NCBI GenBank assembly: GCA_030053995.1
Contig: JASGCP010000006.1
Coordinates: 1 to 38,071 of the forward strand
Direction: 5' to 3'
DNA from: Phycisphaerales bacterium
GTDB taxonomy: Bacteria; Bacteroidota; Bacteroidia; Chitinophagales; Chitinophagaceae
Length of the DNA: 38,071 nucleotides
Shown here: positions 17,466 through 26,659 of the stretch, piece by piece
Numbering within the stretch: the first letter of the stretch is position 1
How the letters are laid out: each line of letters begins with the position of its first letter
Translations under genes and position numbers: made by a program
Notes under the pieces: model-generated
Told to the model about the DNA's origin: nothing
Databases searched by the model: none
What the model saw: only the letters and a program-made list of their open reading frames with translations

Positions 17466-18194
17466 ATGATTGTACAATCTTTGTACGAAAACACTTATAC
17501 TGTTGGCGTGGATAGAGTTTTTATCCCGTTTGATAAAAACAAAGATGATTTGTATAGTTGCCCTAAGGGAAGCATAATAATTGACATACAACCATTTTTG
17601 GTAGTTACTAAAAATGATAAAATATTATTAGATACAGGATTAGGGAATACCTATAATAACAACATGCACATCCATACAATTCTTAAAAAAAATATGGTTA
17701 ATCCTAATGACATTACGAAAGTTTTTATTAGTCATTTACACAAAGATCATTCAGGCGGAATTTTTAATTCCATCATGCCGTCTGAATTATCTTTCCCTTA
17801 TGCAACCTACTATATACAAAAAAAAGAATACGAATGGGTAATGAGTACCCAAGGGGGAAATTATCCCAGAAATTTACTTATACAATTAGCCCATCATCGG
17901 CAGATTAATTGGATTGATGGATATGGTACTATTGATAATATCCTTACTTATGAAATTTCTGGAGGTCATACACCGTTTCATCAAGTTTGTTGGATTAAAG
18001 AAGATGAAAAAACCATTTTTTATGGTGCCGATGAATTAGCCGGAGCACAACAGTTAAAATATCAATACTTAGCGAAGTACGACTACAATCCGCGCGTTGC
18101 ATACAACAATAGAATTAAATGGAAAACAACTGGTGAAAAAGAAAACTGGAAATTTTTATTCTATCATGACCAGCAAGCATCATCTGTTTATTAA
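17466..18194 (+). CDS. Metallo-beta-lactamase-fold hydrolase
   Basis: A 242-residue single-domain MBL-fold protein. The zinc signature is ISHLHKDHSGG (88-98), preceded by LLDTGLG (54-60) and followed by SGGHTPFHQ (His168) and FYGADELAG (Asp189), which supply the remaining metal ligands. No signal peptide is seen, so it should be cytoplasmic. The N-terminal region (PFDKNKDDLYSCPKGSIIID) is not diagnostic of glyoxalase II or RNase Z. The substrate is unknown. A near-consensus box TAACTTTA at 17413-17420 lies 45 nt upstream. The next gene starts 31 nt after its stop. Confidence 0.85.
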   Translation: MIVQSLYENTYTVGVDRVFIPFDKNKDDLYSCPKGSIIIDIQPFLVVTKNDKILLDTGLGNTYNNNMHIHTILKKNMVNPNDITKVFISHLHKDHSGGIFNSIMPSELSFPYATYYIQKKEYEWVMSTQGGNYPRNLLIQLAHHRQINWIDGYGTIDNILTYEISGGHTPFHQVCWIKEDEKTIFYGADELAGAQQLKYQYLAKYDYNPRVAYNNRIKWKTTGEKENWKFLFYHDQQASSVY

Positions 18195-18246
18195 CTATCA
18201 CAATTAGATTATAAGCATCAATAAAATGTTTACCTTAGACAAGGAT

Positions 18247-19332
18247 ATGAAATTAAATATTCCCTATTATCATACAGTTTTTTTCATAGTGTTATTTGTG
18301 TCTTGTGCAAAAGTTACAGTAACAAAGTTCCCCTATTCTAATGATATAATTTATGCCGTTGGTGGTGATGGCTTGTTGACTGGAAGCAATGGTTTAATTT
18401 TCAGATCAACTTCTGGAGGAGAAACTTGGAGTACACAATCTATTGGCGACAATACGGCGGTTTATACAGGTATCGATTTTGCTAATAATAGCACAATTGG
18501 GTACATATCGGGGTATGACTTTGTGAATAATCCCAATTATTGTGCCATTCTTAAAACTACCGATGGGGTTAATTGGAATAATATCAGCCCTATTGGACCT
18601 GTATATGGCAAACTACAAGCAATACAAGTACTAACCCCAGATACAGTAATTACAGTAGGGGCATCTTTAAATAATCAAGCCCTCATACTTAAAACTTATG
18701 ATGGTGGCATAACATGGAATAATGTTACCCCTAGTTTCTTTATCAATGTTACGATTACAGCAATAAATTTTTGGAACAATCAACAAGGCGTAATTACCAT
18801 TAAAAATCAGAATAATAATAGCGGAATTTTTAAGACAATTGATGGGGGCAATAATTGGACTGATATATCACCTGCAACCATTCCGCCGGGTACTTATTAC
18901 AATGATATAAGATTCATCAACGATACGACTATTTTTGCGGTGGGTACTAATAGTATTGTTTTAAAATCCACTAAATCAGGTAATTCATGGCAAACAACTG
19001 CCATCACCCCCAACCAATACATTCTAAATTCAATCAGTTTTATTAGCCCAACAGTAGGTTTTATCGCTACTCGTTTAGATAATAATCAATCATCAGGGGC
19101 ATTGTTAGAAACAACAGACGGCGGTGCAACCTGGTTACCGATAAATCCTATTTCGTCAATAGTAGGCTTAAATAAAGTTGTAGTGAGTGCAAGCAATAAT
19201 GCAGTATATTGTGCAGGTTTACAAGGATATTTTTACGTTGGTCGTTTAAATTTTAGTCTATGGAATTCGATCAACTATTTTTCTACAGGCGTCCTCAATG
19301 ACCTTTATATAGCGACCCAAAAACCAAATTAA
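18247..19332 (+). CDS. YCF48/Asp-box repeat lipoprotein
   Basis: A 361-residue predicted lipoprotein: residues 1-20 are a hydrophobic signal ending in the lipobox LFVSC. The mature part is a series of about 45-residue repeats, each with an Asp-box-like turn: SGGETW, TDGVNW, YDGGITW, DGGNNW and TDGGATW. Such repeats build YCF48 or BNR beta-propellers. In cyanobacteria YCF48 assists photosystem II assembly, but in Bacteroidota these are surface or periplasmic proteins of unknown role. The ATG at 18247 is preferred because it directly precedes the signal peptide; an ATG at 18226 adds seven residues. It ends 16 nt from the convergent LutA-like gene. Confidence 0.8.
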   Translation: MKLNIPYYHTVFFIVLFVSCAKVTVTKFPYSNDIIYAVGGDGLLTGSNGLIFRSTSGGETWSTQSIGDNTAVYTGIDFANNSTIGYISGYDFVNNPNYCAILKTTDGVNWNNISPIGPVYGKLQAIQVLTPDTVITVGASLNNQALILKTYDGGITWNNVTPSFFINVTITAINFWNNQQGVITIKNQNNNSGIFKTIDGGNNWTDISPATIPPGTYYNDIRFINDTTIFAVGTNSIVLKSTKSGNSWQTTAITPNQYILNSISFISPTVGFIATRLDNNQSSGALLETTDGGATWLPINPISSIVGLNKVVVSASNNAVYCAGLQGYFYVGRLNFSLWNSINYFSTGVLNDLYIATQKPN

Positions 19333-19348
19333 AATATCAATTAAGTGA

Positions 19349-20044
19349 CTAATATCCCATTGATAGCACTTCAGCAATATGTATAAATTTTAATGATTGT
19401 TTCTGTTGCATACTTCTATGCTGTAAGTGCATCAAGCAACTCATATCAGTACTAATAACATACTCTGCTTCGGTAGCCATTGCTTGCGTAATTTTATTAT
19501 CGGCCATTGATACACTAATTGAATCATATTTAACGGCAAAACTTCCACCAAAACCACAACAAACATCGGTATGCTGCATTTCCTTAATAATAAGACCTTG
19601 TACTTGATTCAATAACATTCTAGGTTCCTTAAAGATATTGCATTCGCGCAATCCCGCACAACTATCATGATAGGTAGCTGTAGCTTCAAATTTTGCAGAC
19701 AAATCTGTAATCTGCATTTTATTAACTAGAAAATCACTAAGTTCAAAAATAGAGAATGTAGGTTTAAGCCCCATTTGGTGATAATAATTTCTCACAAACC
19801 CTACACAACTAGCACTGGGGACTACTACCATAGAAGCATCTGAAAAATCACCTATAAACTTCTTGCATACTAATTCTGCTTCCTTAACAAAGCCCGCATT
19901 AAAAGCGGGTTGACCGCAACATGTTTGATTGGGATTATAAACAACTTCTTGACAACCAGCCTTTTTTAATACTTTAATCATACTAAATCCTATCTCTGGA
20001 AACAACTGGTCTATAAAACAGGGAATAAAAATATGAACAGTCAT
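19349..20044 (-). CDS. LutA/YkgE-like (Fe-S) cysteine-rich CCG-domain protein
   Basis: A 231-residue protein with two cysteine-rich CCG domains. The first has NQTCCGQPAFNAGF (CCG at 42-44) after an N-terminal FIPCFID. The second has TYHDSCAGLREC (124-135) and VCCGFGGSFAVKY (161-173). This architecture is that of LutA/YkgE, one of three subunits of L-lactate dehydrogenase LutABC; CCG domains also occur in GlpC and heterodisulfide reductase. No lutB or lutC lies next to it, so the annotation as lactate dehydrogenase subunit is only a family inference. The neighbour upstream on the same strand is the TPR gene, 89 nt away. Confidence 0.85.
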   Translation of the reverse strand: MTVHIFIPCFIDQLFPEIGFSMIKVLKKAGCQEVVYNPNQTCCGQPAFNAGFVKEAELVCKKFIGDFSDASMVVVPSASCVGFVRNYYHQMGLKPTFSIFELSDFLVNKMQITDLSAKFEATATYHDSCAGLRECNIFKEPRMLLNQVQGLIIKEMQHTDVCCGFGGSFAVKYDSISVSMADNKITQAMATEAEYVISTDMSCLMHLQHRSMQQKQSLKFIHIAEVLSMGY

Positions 20045-20133
20045 AATTATTAAATATACTATTTACGATCAATGTACTACTAAATAATAGCAAACGAACA
20101 CCAATTAACAATCGGTTTTATGAACGATGGTGA

Positions 20134-20847
20134 TTAGTTATAGTCATTAGGCAAATATTTAAGTCGATAAATATATTTATTAATTTGAAATCCTCTATCG
20201 GTGATAGGATAATCATGCTGAATAAGTTGATAATACTCTATAGCTTGTTTTGTATTGCCAATCGCCTCCGATAACAAGCCCGCTCTAAATAAATACTCGG
20301 CACTCATTTTTTCATCTTTGGGGAAAGTTGTGCCCGCTTTTTTATAATAAGTTATAGCATCATTATTATTACCCAATTCACTATAAGCATCTGCCAATGA
20401 ACCATAAGCAAACATTTGTATTTGTTGAGCCCCTGTACTAAATTTTTTAAGATAGGTTACTGCATTTTTGAATTCGCCTAAATGTAAACAGCATAATCCG
20501 GCATAGTAATTAGATAAATTGCCGGCTTTGGTGCCTGAATAAACTTGAGCGATAGAACTAAACCCCTTATTAATTCCGTCACCGTTGAGTGCTAATCTAA
20601 AAGAATCCACCGAAAAATATTTTTTAGCACCAAACATAAGGGCGTTAGCTTTTGTTTCCTTAGGCTCTTGAACAAAATGATAATATCCCCAAATAGCAAG
20701 ACATATAAGAACAAGTACGATCAATACATTCGTAATAATACTTTTTCGTGTATGCCATAGCGTTACAATCTTCGTCCATACTGGATTAGCATCATTAACA
20801 TCTTTGTGAATATGATGAAAAGGCTCTGTTGTGTTCATCTGTGTCAT
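20134..20847 (-). CDS. TPR-containing membrane-anchored protein
   Basis: A 237-residue protein with one N-terminal membrane helix (about 38-57, LIVLVLICLAIWGYYHF) after a polar start, and a C-terminal tetratricopeptide region: SNYYAGLCCLHLGEFKNAVT, SLADAYSELGNNNDAITYY and RAGLLSEAIGNTKQAIEYYQ. The topology resembles YfgM-like ancillary proteins of the Sec/BAM machinery, but the match is to general fold only. It lies 35 nt after the pdhA stop in the same direction and is probably in one operon with pdhA. An alternative start at Met4 is possible. Confidence 0.8.
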   Translation of the reverse strand: MTQMNTTEPFHHIHKDVNDANPVWTKIVTLWHTRKSIITNVLIVLVLICLAIWGYYHFVQEPKETKANALMFGAKKYFSVDSFRLALNGDGINKGFSSIAQVYSGTKAGNLSNYYAGLCCLHLGEFKNAVTYLKKFSTGAQQIQMFAYGSLADAYSELGNNNDAITYYKKAGTTFPKDEKMSAEYLFRAGLLSEAIGNTKQAIEYYQLIQHDYPITDRGFQINKYIYRLKYLPNDYN

Positions 20848-20882
20848 AATGAATAATTAAATCGTTATATCTATATAAGTTA

Positions 20883-21878
20883 TTAATCAGTAATAAATTG
20901 ATAATGTGGATCAGTACTAACATGGGTTAATAAATCATCATCAGGTGGAAAAGGACTTTCATCAGCAAACTTGACTGCTTCTTGTACTATATTATCAACT
21001 TTAGAGGCAATACTATCTAAATCCTCTTGCGTGCACATATTAGTACTAAGCATTTTTCGTTCTAATTGAGTTATAGGATCATGGCTTTTATATTCTTCAA
21101 CTTCTGCTTTGGTTCTGTACTTTTGAGGATCAGAAATCGAATGCCCTTTATAACGATACGTTTTTAATTCCAACAAGGTTGGTCCGCCATTTGTCCTTGC
21201 TCGTTTTACAGCTCTAGAAACTTCTGTATGAACTTTTTCTACATCCATAGCATCTACTTTATCTGATGGCATTTCATAAGCCTCACCTAATTTATGAATT
21301 TCAGTAACATTACTTGAGCGTGCAACTGATGTACCCATAGCATAAAAATTATTTTCGCACAAAAAAACAATGGGTAAATTCCAAAGCATTGCTAAATTAA
21401 AAGTCTCGTGCAACATACCTTGTCTTGCTGCACCGTCTCCAAAAAAGCAAAGGACAACATTATCGGTATTTTTATATTTTTCCGCAAATGCGAGCCCTGT
21501 TCCAACGCCTATCTGAGCACCAACAATACCATGCCCTCCAAAAAAATTATTTTTCACATCAAAAAAATGCATACTACCACCTTTACCAGAAGCACAGCCC
21601 GTTTTTTTACCATATAATTCGGCCATACATTCATTGGGCGTAGTTCCTTTAGCCAGTGCTAGTCCATGATCTCTATATCCCGTAATGAACAAGTCGGATG
21701 GTACCGTAGCAGTCATACATCCGGCTGCGATTGCTTCCTGTCCTATATACGCATGAAAAAATCCTCTAATATTTCCCTTCATTTTGTACTCTTCTTCGGC
21801 TTTTAACTCAAATTGCCGGATCAAAGTCATCAATTCATACCAGTAAAAATAAGTCTCCTTTGAAAAATTATTAGCCAC
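20883..21878 (-). CDS. pdhA: Pyruvate dehydrogenase E1 component, alpha subunit
   Basis: A 331-residue E1 alpha subunit. Landmarks are RGFFHAYIGQEAIAAG, ITGYRDHGLALAKG, GKGGSMHFFD, and the thiamine diphosphate motif VVLCFFGDGAARQG ending in CENNFYAMG. It decarboxylates pyruvate together with an E1 beta partner, which is not in this window. The open frame continues upstream to a TTG at 21941, but the start is better placed at the GTG at 21878 (VANNFSKETYFYWYEL), which matches the typical N terminus of Bacteroidota PdhA as I recall it. A TATCTTTG box sits inside the extra stretch, 19 nt before the GTG, so the upstream residues cannot be translated from that promoter. Confidence 0.94.
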   Translation of the reverse strand: MANNFSKETYFYWYELMTLIRQFELKAEEEYKMKGNIRGFFHAYIGQEAIAAGCMTATVPSDLFITGYRDHGLALAKGTTPNECMAELYGKKTGCASGKGGSMHFFDVKNNFFGGHGIVGAQIGVGTGLAFAEKYKNTDNVVLCFFGDGAARQGMLHETFNLAMLWNLPIVFLCENNFYAMGTSVARSSNVTEIHKLGEAYEMPSDKVDAMDVEKVHTEVSRAVKRARTNGGPTLLELKTYRYKGHSISDPQKYRTKAEVEEYKSHDPITQLERKMLSTNMCTQEDLDSIASKVDNIVQEAVKFADESPFPPDDDLLTHVSTDPHYQFITD

Positions 21879-21897
21879 AGGATAAGGTGTTTTGGTG

Positions 21898-21905
21898 CAA
21901 AGATA
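21898..21905 (-). promoter_or_regulatory. Bacteroidota -7 box for pdhA
   Basis: The minus strand reads TATCTTTG, an exact TAnnTTTG match, 19 nt upstream of the GTG at 21878. It argues for that start rather than the TTG at 21941, which lies upstream of the box. A weak TTTAGG at -33 is the only candidate. Confidence 0.65.
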
Positions 21906-22036
21906 ATAGAAAAAAAGGTTTATACCTAAATTTTGGGTCAAGTTTATTTAGTAAAGGGCAATATTTCTTTGTGGTAAAAATCATGATATAAAAATATGGT
22001 TTTAGTTATATGCTTAAAGCAAAGCCATTGCTCATC

Positions 22037-22750
22037 TCAATACTTCTTCGTATCAACATAGTAGATATTGGTATAATAGGGATTATTTCCTCCGGGTCTT
22101 AAATAACTAACGAATTGAATAATACCAACATTAGGGGCAAAATATACTGTATCAGCAAAATATACTGAAGATGCACTCCCATCATTAGGAACTAAATTAA
22201 CTTTAAGCACGGTGCCATATACTTGGTTATACACTTTATTATTATTCGGCGTTGTAAAAGTGCCATTAACCATAATCGTTGTAGTAGTCGTGCTAATATT
22301 TCCCAATGTTCTATGTTCATTCGTGTCAGTATAAGTGCCCGCTTGCGTATTAGTGTAAGGCTGATTTAATGCCCACCGCGTATCTAATATCTCATAGAAA
22401 TAATTGAGTAACACGGTATGATTAATTCCATATAAATTTGTATCGTAATTAGAAATTCCTTCATAATAAGTTGGTGAATTAGAATAGACATAATAACTAT
22501 CTACAAGATTGCTTAAAATACTTACATATTTAACAATATAAAAAGGTAAGTTATTAAAATTAACAGTTGTGTTTAATACAAAAGCTGAGTCATAGGGTTG
22601 CGTTGGCAGTGCATTATACTTTTGCCACAATATAAGATTACCAGGATAAACGGGATAATAATTAGGAATAACAGCAAGGTTAGCGTTTCTATTACAAGAA
22701 ACTATGAGTAAATAGGCTATGGTAATAAAAATAAAAAATATTCTGCTCAT
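22037..22750 (-). CDS. Predicted lipoprotein of unknown function
   Basis: A 237-residue predicted lipoprotein: a hydrophobic N terminus ends in the lipobox LIVSC (Cys19). The mature sequence is rich in Tyr, Asn and Thr, with the strands expected of a beta-rich extracellular fold, such as FADTVYFAPNVGIIQFVSYL near the end. The VYFAPNVGIVxF-like segment is seen in other Bacteroidota lipoproteins with a lipocalin- or DUF-like shape, but I cannot name a family. It is flanked upstream by a terminator and the YCF48-type gene, downstream by pdhA. Confidence 0.55.
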   Translation of the reverse strand: MSRIFFIFITIAYLLIVSCNRNANLAVIPNYYPVYPGNLILWQKYNALPTQPYDSAFVLNTTVNFNNLPFYIVKYVSILSNLVDSYYVYSNSPTYYEGISNYDTNLYGINHTVLLNYFYEILDTRWALNQPYTNTQAGTYTDTNEHRTLGNISTTTTTIMVNGTFTTPNNNKVYNQVYGTVLKVNLVPNDGSASSVYFADTVYFAPNVGIIQFVSYLRPGGNNPYYTNIYYVDTKKY

Positions 22751-22806
22751 CAGTTTTTTGAATTATTATTCAGTAAGAAAAAGGTAATCTATTAAAGCCC
22801 AAATAT

Positions 22807-22856
22807 ATAAAAAAAAGTCCAAAAGCCTATTTTACAATAATGAGCTTTCGGACTTT
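22807..22856 (-). terminator. Intrinsic terminator of the YCF48-type gene at 22885
   Basis: AAAGTCCAAAAGC (22814-22826) pairs with GCTTTCGGACTTT (22844-22856) through 12 pairs and one mismatch, loop 17 nt. On the minus strand the hairpin is followed by eight T. It lies 28 nt after the gene's stop. Confidence 0.85.
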
Positions 22857-22884
22857 AAAATTATTAGTAACTACTAAGTGTTAT

Positions 22885-23979
22885 CTAAAGAGCACTTTTA
22901 GCGAAAGTAATGTGTGTTATATTATTACAACCACTTACCTTGGTAATAGGTGTCCAATGTGCACCGCCGTCTGAAGTTGTTGAATAGCCTCCTTGACTTT
23001 CCAAATTCATCCCTACCACAAAACCATTGTTTGGCGAGGCGAAGGCAATATCAAATACCATATACATGTCGCTTATGGGTTGTGCACTGGTCCAATTTTG
23101 CGTCAGATCATTCGTACAACTATATACCGCTTGTGGTAATACTGAGCCAGAACCGGTCGCCACATTATTACTTGATGAACAAGATAGTGCGTTAATTAAA
23201 TAAAAACCATTCAATGTTGTTGGCACTGACCAATTTTGTCCACCATCCTTAGTATATGAATATAACACGGACTCCCCTGATTGTGATTTACCTATCATGA
23301 TGCCATCGTTAGGTCCATTAAAAGCCACATCCGTAATATTATAAACCCCAGCAATAGTTTTGGGTACATCCCAAGAATTGCCACCATCATGCGTACAAGC
23401 ATAACTATTTCCACCTGTAACAATACCATTGTTAGCAGAGCTAAAAGCAACTGCTTGGATTTCGAAATTAAAACCAGTTATCTGTTTGGCATCAGACCAA
23501 GTTTTACCACCATCAGCGGTGCGTGCATACATACCAACTAATGATTCATTTGATCCTACTATTAATCCATTACTATCGGAAGAAAATGCTACGGCATTAA
23601 TATGGGAATTAAATCCATCAATAGCTTTTGCAGTTGACCAAGACTGTCCGCCATTCGTTGTATAGGCATAATAGCCTATTGAGCTTTTTCCTTCGCCGCC
23701 AACTGCTACAGCATTAGTGGCAGTTGAAAATTGAACAGAATTAACATAGGTCAGATTAGTATTATTGCCTTCATTGATCCAAGACTCACCACCATTGCTT
23801 GTATAAAAAAAACTAATATTTTTACCAGAAGTACTTCCAATCATTACCCCATTCAAATTATTAGTTCCCGTAGTAGTTATTTTGTTACTACTGTTACTCA
23901 AGAGATTGTTCGGTTCCTGAATTTGTTTTGTACAAGAAAATAGCAAACAAATAAGTGTAATAAAAATTGAATTTTTCAT
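22885..23979 (-). CDS. YCF48/Asp-box repeat lipoprotein
   Basis: A 364-residue predicted lipoprotein: MKNSIFITLICLLFSC ends in the lipobox LLFSC (Cys16). The mature part consists of about seven repeats of 45-50 residues. Six carry an Asp-box-like turn (NGGESW, NGGQSW, DGGKTW, DGGNSW, DGGQNW, DGGAHW); one unit has NDLTQNW instead. Alternating VAFSSxNNGIVxG segments lie between. This is a beta-propeller, probably exposed at the cell surface. The open frame extends upstream to 24129, but the signal peptide starts at 23979, and a TATCTTTG box lies just before that ATG. The strict repeat and the separate terminator indicate a monocistronic unit. Confidence 0.8.
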   Translation of the reverse strand: MKNSIFITLICLLFSCTKQIQEPNNLLSNSSNKITTTGTNNLNGVMIGSTSGKNISFFYTSNGGESWINEGNNTNLTYVNSVQFSTATNAVAVGGEGKSSIGYYAYTTNGGQSWSTAKAIDGFNSHINAVAFSSDSNGLIVGSNESLVGMYARTADGGKTWSDAKQITGFNFEIQAVAFSSANNGIVTGGNSYACTHDGGNSWDVPKTIAGVYNITDVAFNGPNDGIMIGKSQSGESVLYSYTKDGGQNWSVPTTLNGFYLINALSCSSSNNVATGSGSVLPQAVYSCTNDLTQNWTSAQPISDMYMVFDIAFASPNNGFVVGMNLESQGGYSTTSDGGAHWTPITKVSGCNNITHITFAKSAL

Positions 23980-23985
23980 TTTTTG

Positions 23986-23993
23986 CAAAGATA
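23986..23993 (-). promoter_or_regulatory. Bacteroidota -7 box directly before the lipoprotein ATG
   Basis: The minus strand reads TATCTTTG, an exact TAnnTTTG match, only 6 nt before the ATG at 23979. Transcription starting a few bases downstream would give an almost leaderless mRNA. Confidence 0.55.
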
Positions 23994-24100
23994 TGCTATT
24001 TTTAACAAAAAAAAAGCACAAATACACACAGCGAGATTTTATTTTTTTGTTTAGTTTAAGTTTATAACCGTCTTCAAAATAGATAATAACTGACAATAAA

Positions 24101-26482
24101 TTATTCAGACACGAGTGCTTTAATAGCATCCATTATAGAATAAAAATTAGGTTTTGAAAAATAATCACCATCGCTACCATAAGGGGTTCTGTGTTCTTGA
24201 GCCGACATAGTTTTGGGTGGTGCATCTAACCATTGATACCCTTTTTGATGATGAATAACTTGTTCGAACATAAAAGCGGTGGCACCACTAGGTACATCTT
24301 CATCGATAAAAATAATACGATTTGTTTTCTTTAGAGAAGCAACAATAAGGTGATCTTTATCAAAAGGTAACAGCGTGCGCACATCTATTACTTCACAAGA
24401 AATATGTTCATCTTCTAAACTGTTTGCAACTTCTAATACAATACGCAAAGTAGAACCATAGGATACCACCGTCACATCAGCACCTTCCTTTAAAACTTCA
24501 GGAACGCCCATTGCTACAGAAATATCTAGTAAATTAGTCGGACAATCTTCTTTTAACCGATAACCATTTAAAGGTTCAATAACGAGTCCCGGAACATTAC
24601 CCGACAATAGTGTATTATACATTCCTACGGCTTCAACCATATTGCGAGGAACACAAATATACATACCTCTTAGGGAATTAATAAGCAAACCTAAAGGCGA
24701 GCCTGCATGCCATATTCCTTCTAATCGGTGTCCACGCGTTCTAATGATCAGTGGGCAAGCTTGGGTACCGGCCGTTCTATAGCACAGGGATGCTACCTCA
24801 TCACTTAATAATTCAAGACCAAATAACAAATAATCTAAATACTGAATTTCAGCGATAGGTCTTAATCCCCTTAATGCCATGCCGATCGCCTTACCTACAA
24901 TAGATGCTTCGCGAATACCGGTATCAAAAATTCTATCCGATGAATATTTTTCCTGCAAGCCTACGAATCCTTGGTTAACATCACCAATCATTCCTACATC
25001 CTCCCCAAATGCAAAAACCAATGGATTTCTTGCAAATAGTTGATCAAAATACTTATTCAAAATTTCAGAACCATTCACACGCATTTCAGAACCATTATTC
25101 AAAATGAAAATTGGTTTTTTCTCTGTAACAACAATAGGGTTTTGCTGACCTACTGCATACAAAAAAGAATTAAAACGCTTAGTAGTATCATTATTCCATT
25201 GAGCTATAAATTCAGATAACTGCGGTGATGAAAGATTATATTTTCGAGACAACGATAGCAACTTATCAACATGCAATCTAAAGACTGTGGGTTCTAATAA
25301 GATTGCTTCAATAGATTGCTGTATCAGCGACTTTAATGAAACATGGTGTTCGACACAATCGTTGACAATTTCAATAACTTGATTCAATTTTTCACGAATG
25401 GGTATTTGATAAGCGTTCCATGATATTTCCTTAGCGATTGCTATTGCTTCTTTAGCTTGCAATTCCAGCTTAACTAAATTTGCTTCATCAGACAAATTGG
25501 CTTCTAAAATCCAGTTACGCATCAAAGTAATACAATCCATTTTTTTTTCCCAGAACAAGCGATCGGTAGATTTGTATCGTTCATGACTCCCCGATGTTGA
25601 ATGACCTAAAGGTTGCGTAACCTCATCGATATGAAAAATTGCTGGGGTATGTGTTTCACGCATTTTTTTTATAGCAACCTCAATTATTTCAATCAAAGTA
25701 GAGTAATCCCCTGCATGTAACTTATAAATATCAACACCCGTGTCATCATTATTTTTTGCCAAACCCCGCAAGGCAAGACTAATAGACTGTTTTGTAGTTT
25801 GCAGTTTTTTTTCCACTGAAATACCATATCCATTATCATAAACAAACACTGCGAGGGGAACTTGTAATACCCCCGCAGCATTTATAGTCTCCCAAAAATA
25901 TCCTTCACTCGTAGAAGCATCACCAATTGTACAAAAGCAAACTTCATTGCCCTTGATAGATAAGTCAGGTCTGATGATTGTATGCTGTAATCTTCTAAAA
26001 CATTTTGAAGCAAAAGCCAAACCCAATGCTTTAGGCATTTGTGCACTAGTAGGTGATAAATCGCTCGCAACATTTTTTAGTTGGGTGAGTGGCAACCATT
26101 GCCCTGCTTGATCAACAAATGGTGATGAGAAATGATTATTCATCTGCCGACCTTGGCTCACCGGATCGTTTTCAGTATCACCATACAACTGAGCGAACAA
26201 TTGCTCTATTGTAATCATACCCGTCGCCAACATAAAAGTCTGATCACGATAATATCCTGCACGAAAATCACCTTTATTAAAAAAGCGAGCCATCACAACT
26301 TGAGGCACTTCAACACCATCGCCAAATATGCCAAATTTTGCCCGTCCCATCAGGACTTCTTTTCTACCTACAATACTAAATTCCCTACTTAACAAACAAG
26401 TGTAATAGTCTTTTAGTACCTGTTCACAAAAAAACTCGAAACTCAAGGTATTTAGTTCAGCATTATTTTCGGATAAGCTCAT
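24101..26482 (-). CDS. 2-oxoacid dehydrogenase E1 component, fused alpha-beta subunits
   Basis: A 793-residue fusion of both E1 subunits. The alpha half has QTFMLATGMI, the thiamine diphosphate motif TIGDASTSEGYFWETINAAG with the matching YDNGYGIS (Asp188, Asn217), and GHSTSGSHERYKS. A linker of about 100 residues leads to the beta half from ~465, with NPLVFAFGEDVGMIGDVNQG, IFDTGIREASIVGKAIGMAL, AEIQYLDYLLFG and IIRTRGHRLEG. The fusion is frequent in Bacteroidota and most likely acts on branched-chain or other 2-oxoacids with E2 and E3 encoded elsewhere. It is separate from PdhA at 20883, whose beta partner is not here. The 5' region carries no obvious promoter box. Confidence 0.9.
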   Translation of the reverse strand: MSLSENNAELNTLSFEFFCEQVLKDYYTCLLSREFSIVGRKEVLMGRAKFGIFGDGVEVPQVVMARFFNKGDFRAGYYRDQTFMLATGMITIEQLFAQLYGDTENDPVSQGRQMNNHFSSPFVDQAGQWLPLTQLKNVASDLSPTSAQMPKALGLAFASKCFRRLQHTIIRPDLSIKGNEVCFCTIGDASTSEGYFWETINAAGVLQVPLAVFVYDNGYGISVEKKLQTTKQSISLALRGLAKNNDDTGVDIYKLHAGDYSTLIEIIEVAIKKMRETHTPAIFHIDEVTQPLGHSTSGSHERYKSTDRLFWEKKMDCITLMRNWILEANLSDEANLVKLELQAKEAIAIAKEISWNAYQIPIREKLNQVIEIVNDCVEHHVSLKSLIQQSIEAILLEPTVFRLHVDKLLSLSRKYNLSSPQLSEFIAQWNNDTTKRFNSFLYAVGQQNPIVVTEKKPIFILNNGSEMRVNGSEILNKYFDQLFARNPLVFAFGEDVGMIGDVNQGFVGLQEKYSSDRIFDTGIREASIVGKAIGMALRGLRPIAEIQYLDYLLFGLELLSDEVASLCYRTAGTQACPLIIRTRGHRLEGIWHAGSPLGLLINSLRGMYICVPRNMVEAVGMYNTLLSGNVPGLVIEPLNGYRLKEDCPTNLLDISVAMGVPEVLKEGADVTVVSYGSTLRIVLEVANSLEDEHISCEVIDVRTLLPFDKDHLIVASLKKTNRIIFIDEDVPSGATAFMFEQVIHHQKGYQWLDAPPKTMSAQEHRTPYGSDGDYFSKPNFYSIMDAIKALVSE

Positions 26483-26628
26483 ATTTGTAAAAATAATATT
26501 TTTTTACATTTAATCATTGATCCCTTAAATTATTCATCTCTTACAAAGTGTGTGCCGATACAAAATCATATATCTAATTTTAAAAAAGTGTTTTACAGGC
26601 TAACTATACAATAATGCTTAAAAAATAT

Positions 26629-26636
26629 TAGCTTTG
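26629..26636 (+). promoter_or_regulatory. Bacteroidota -7 box for tonB-folC
   Basis: TAGCTTTG matches TAnnTTTG and ends 23 nt before the TonB start. A -33 partner is not clear. Confidence 0.55.
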
Positions 26637-26659
26637 TAGATTATACTAATGATTTTTTT

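Noticed and set aside
22950-23943. Plus-strand frames inside the YCF48-type gene
   Set aside because: They are antisense to the Asp-box repeats and carry no recognisable domain.
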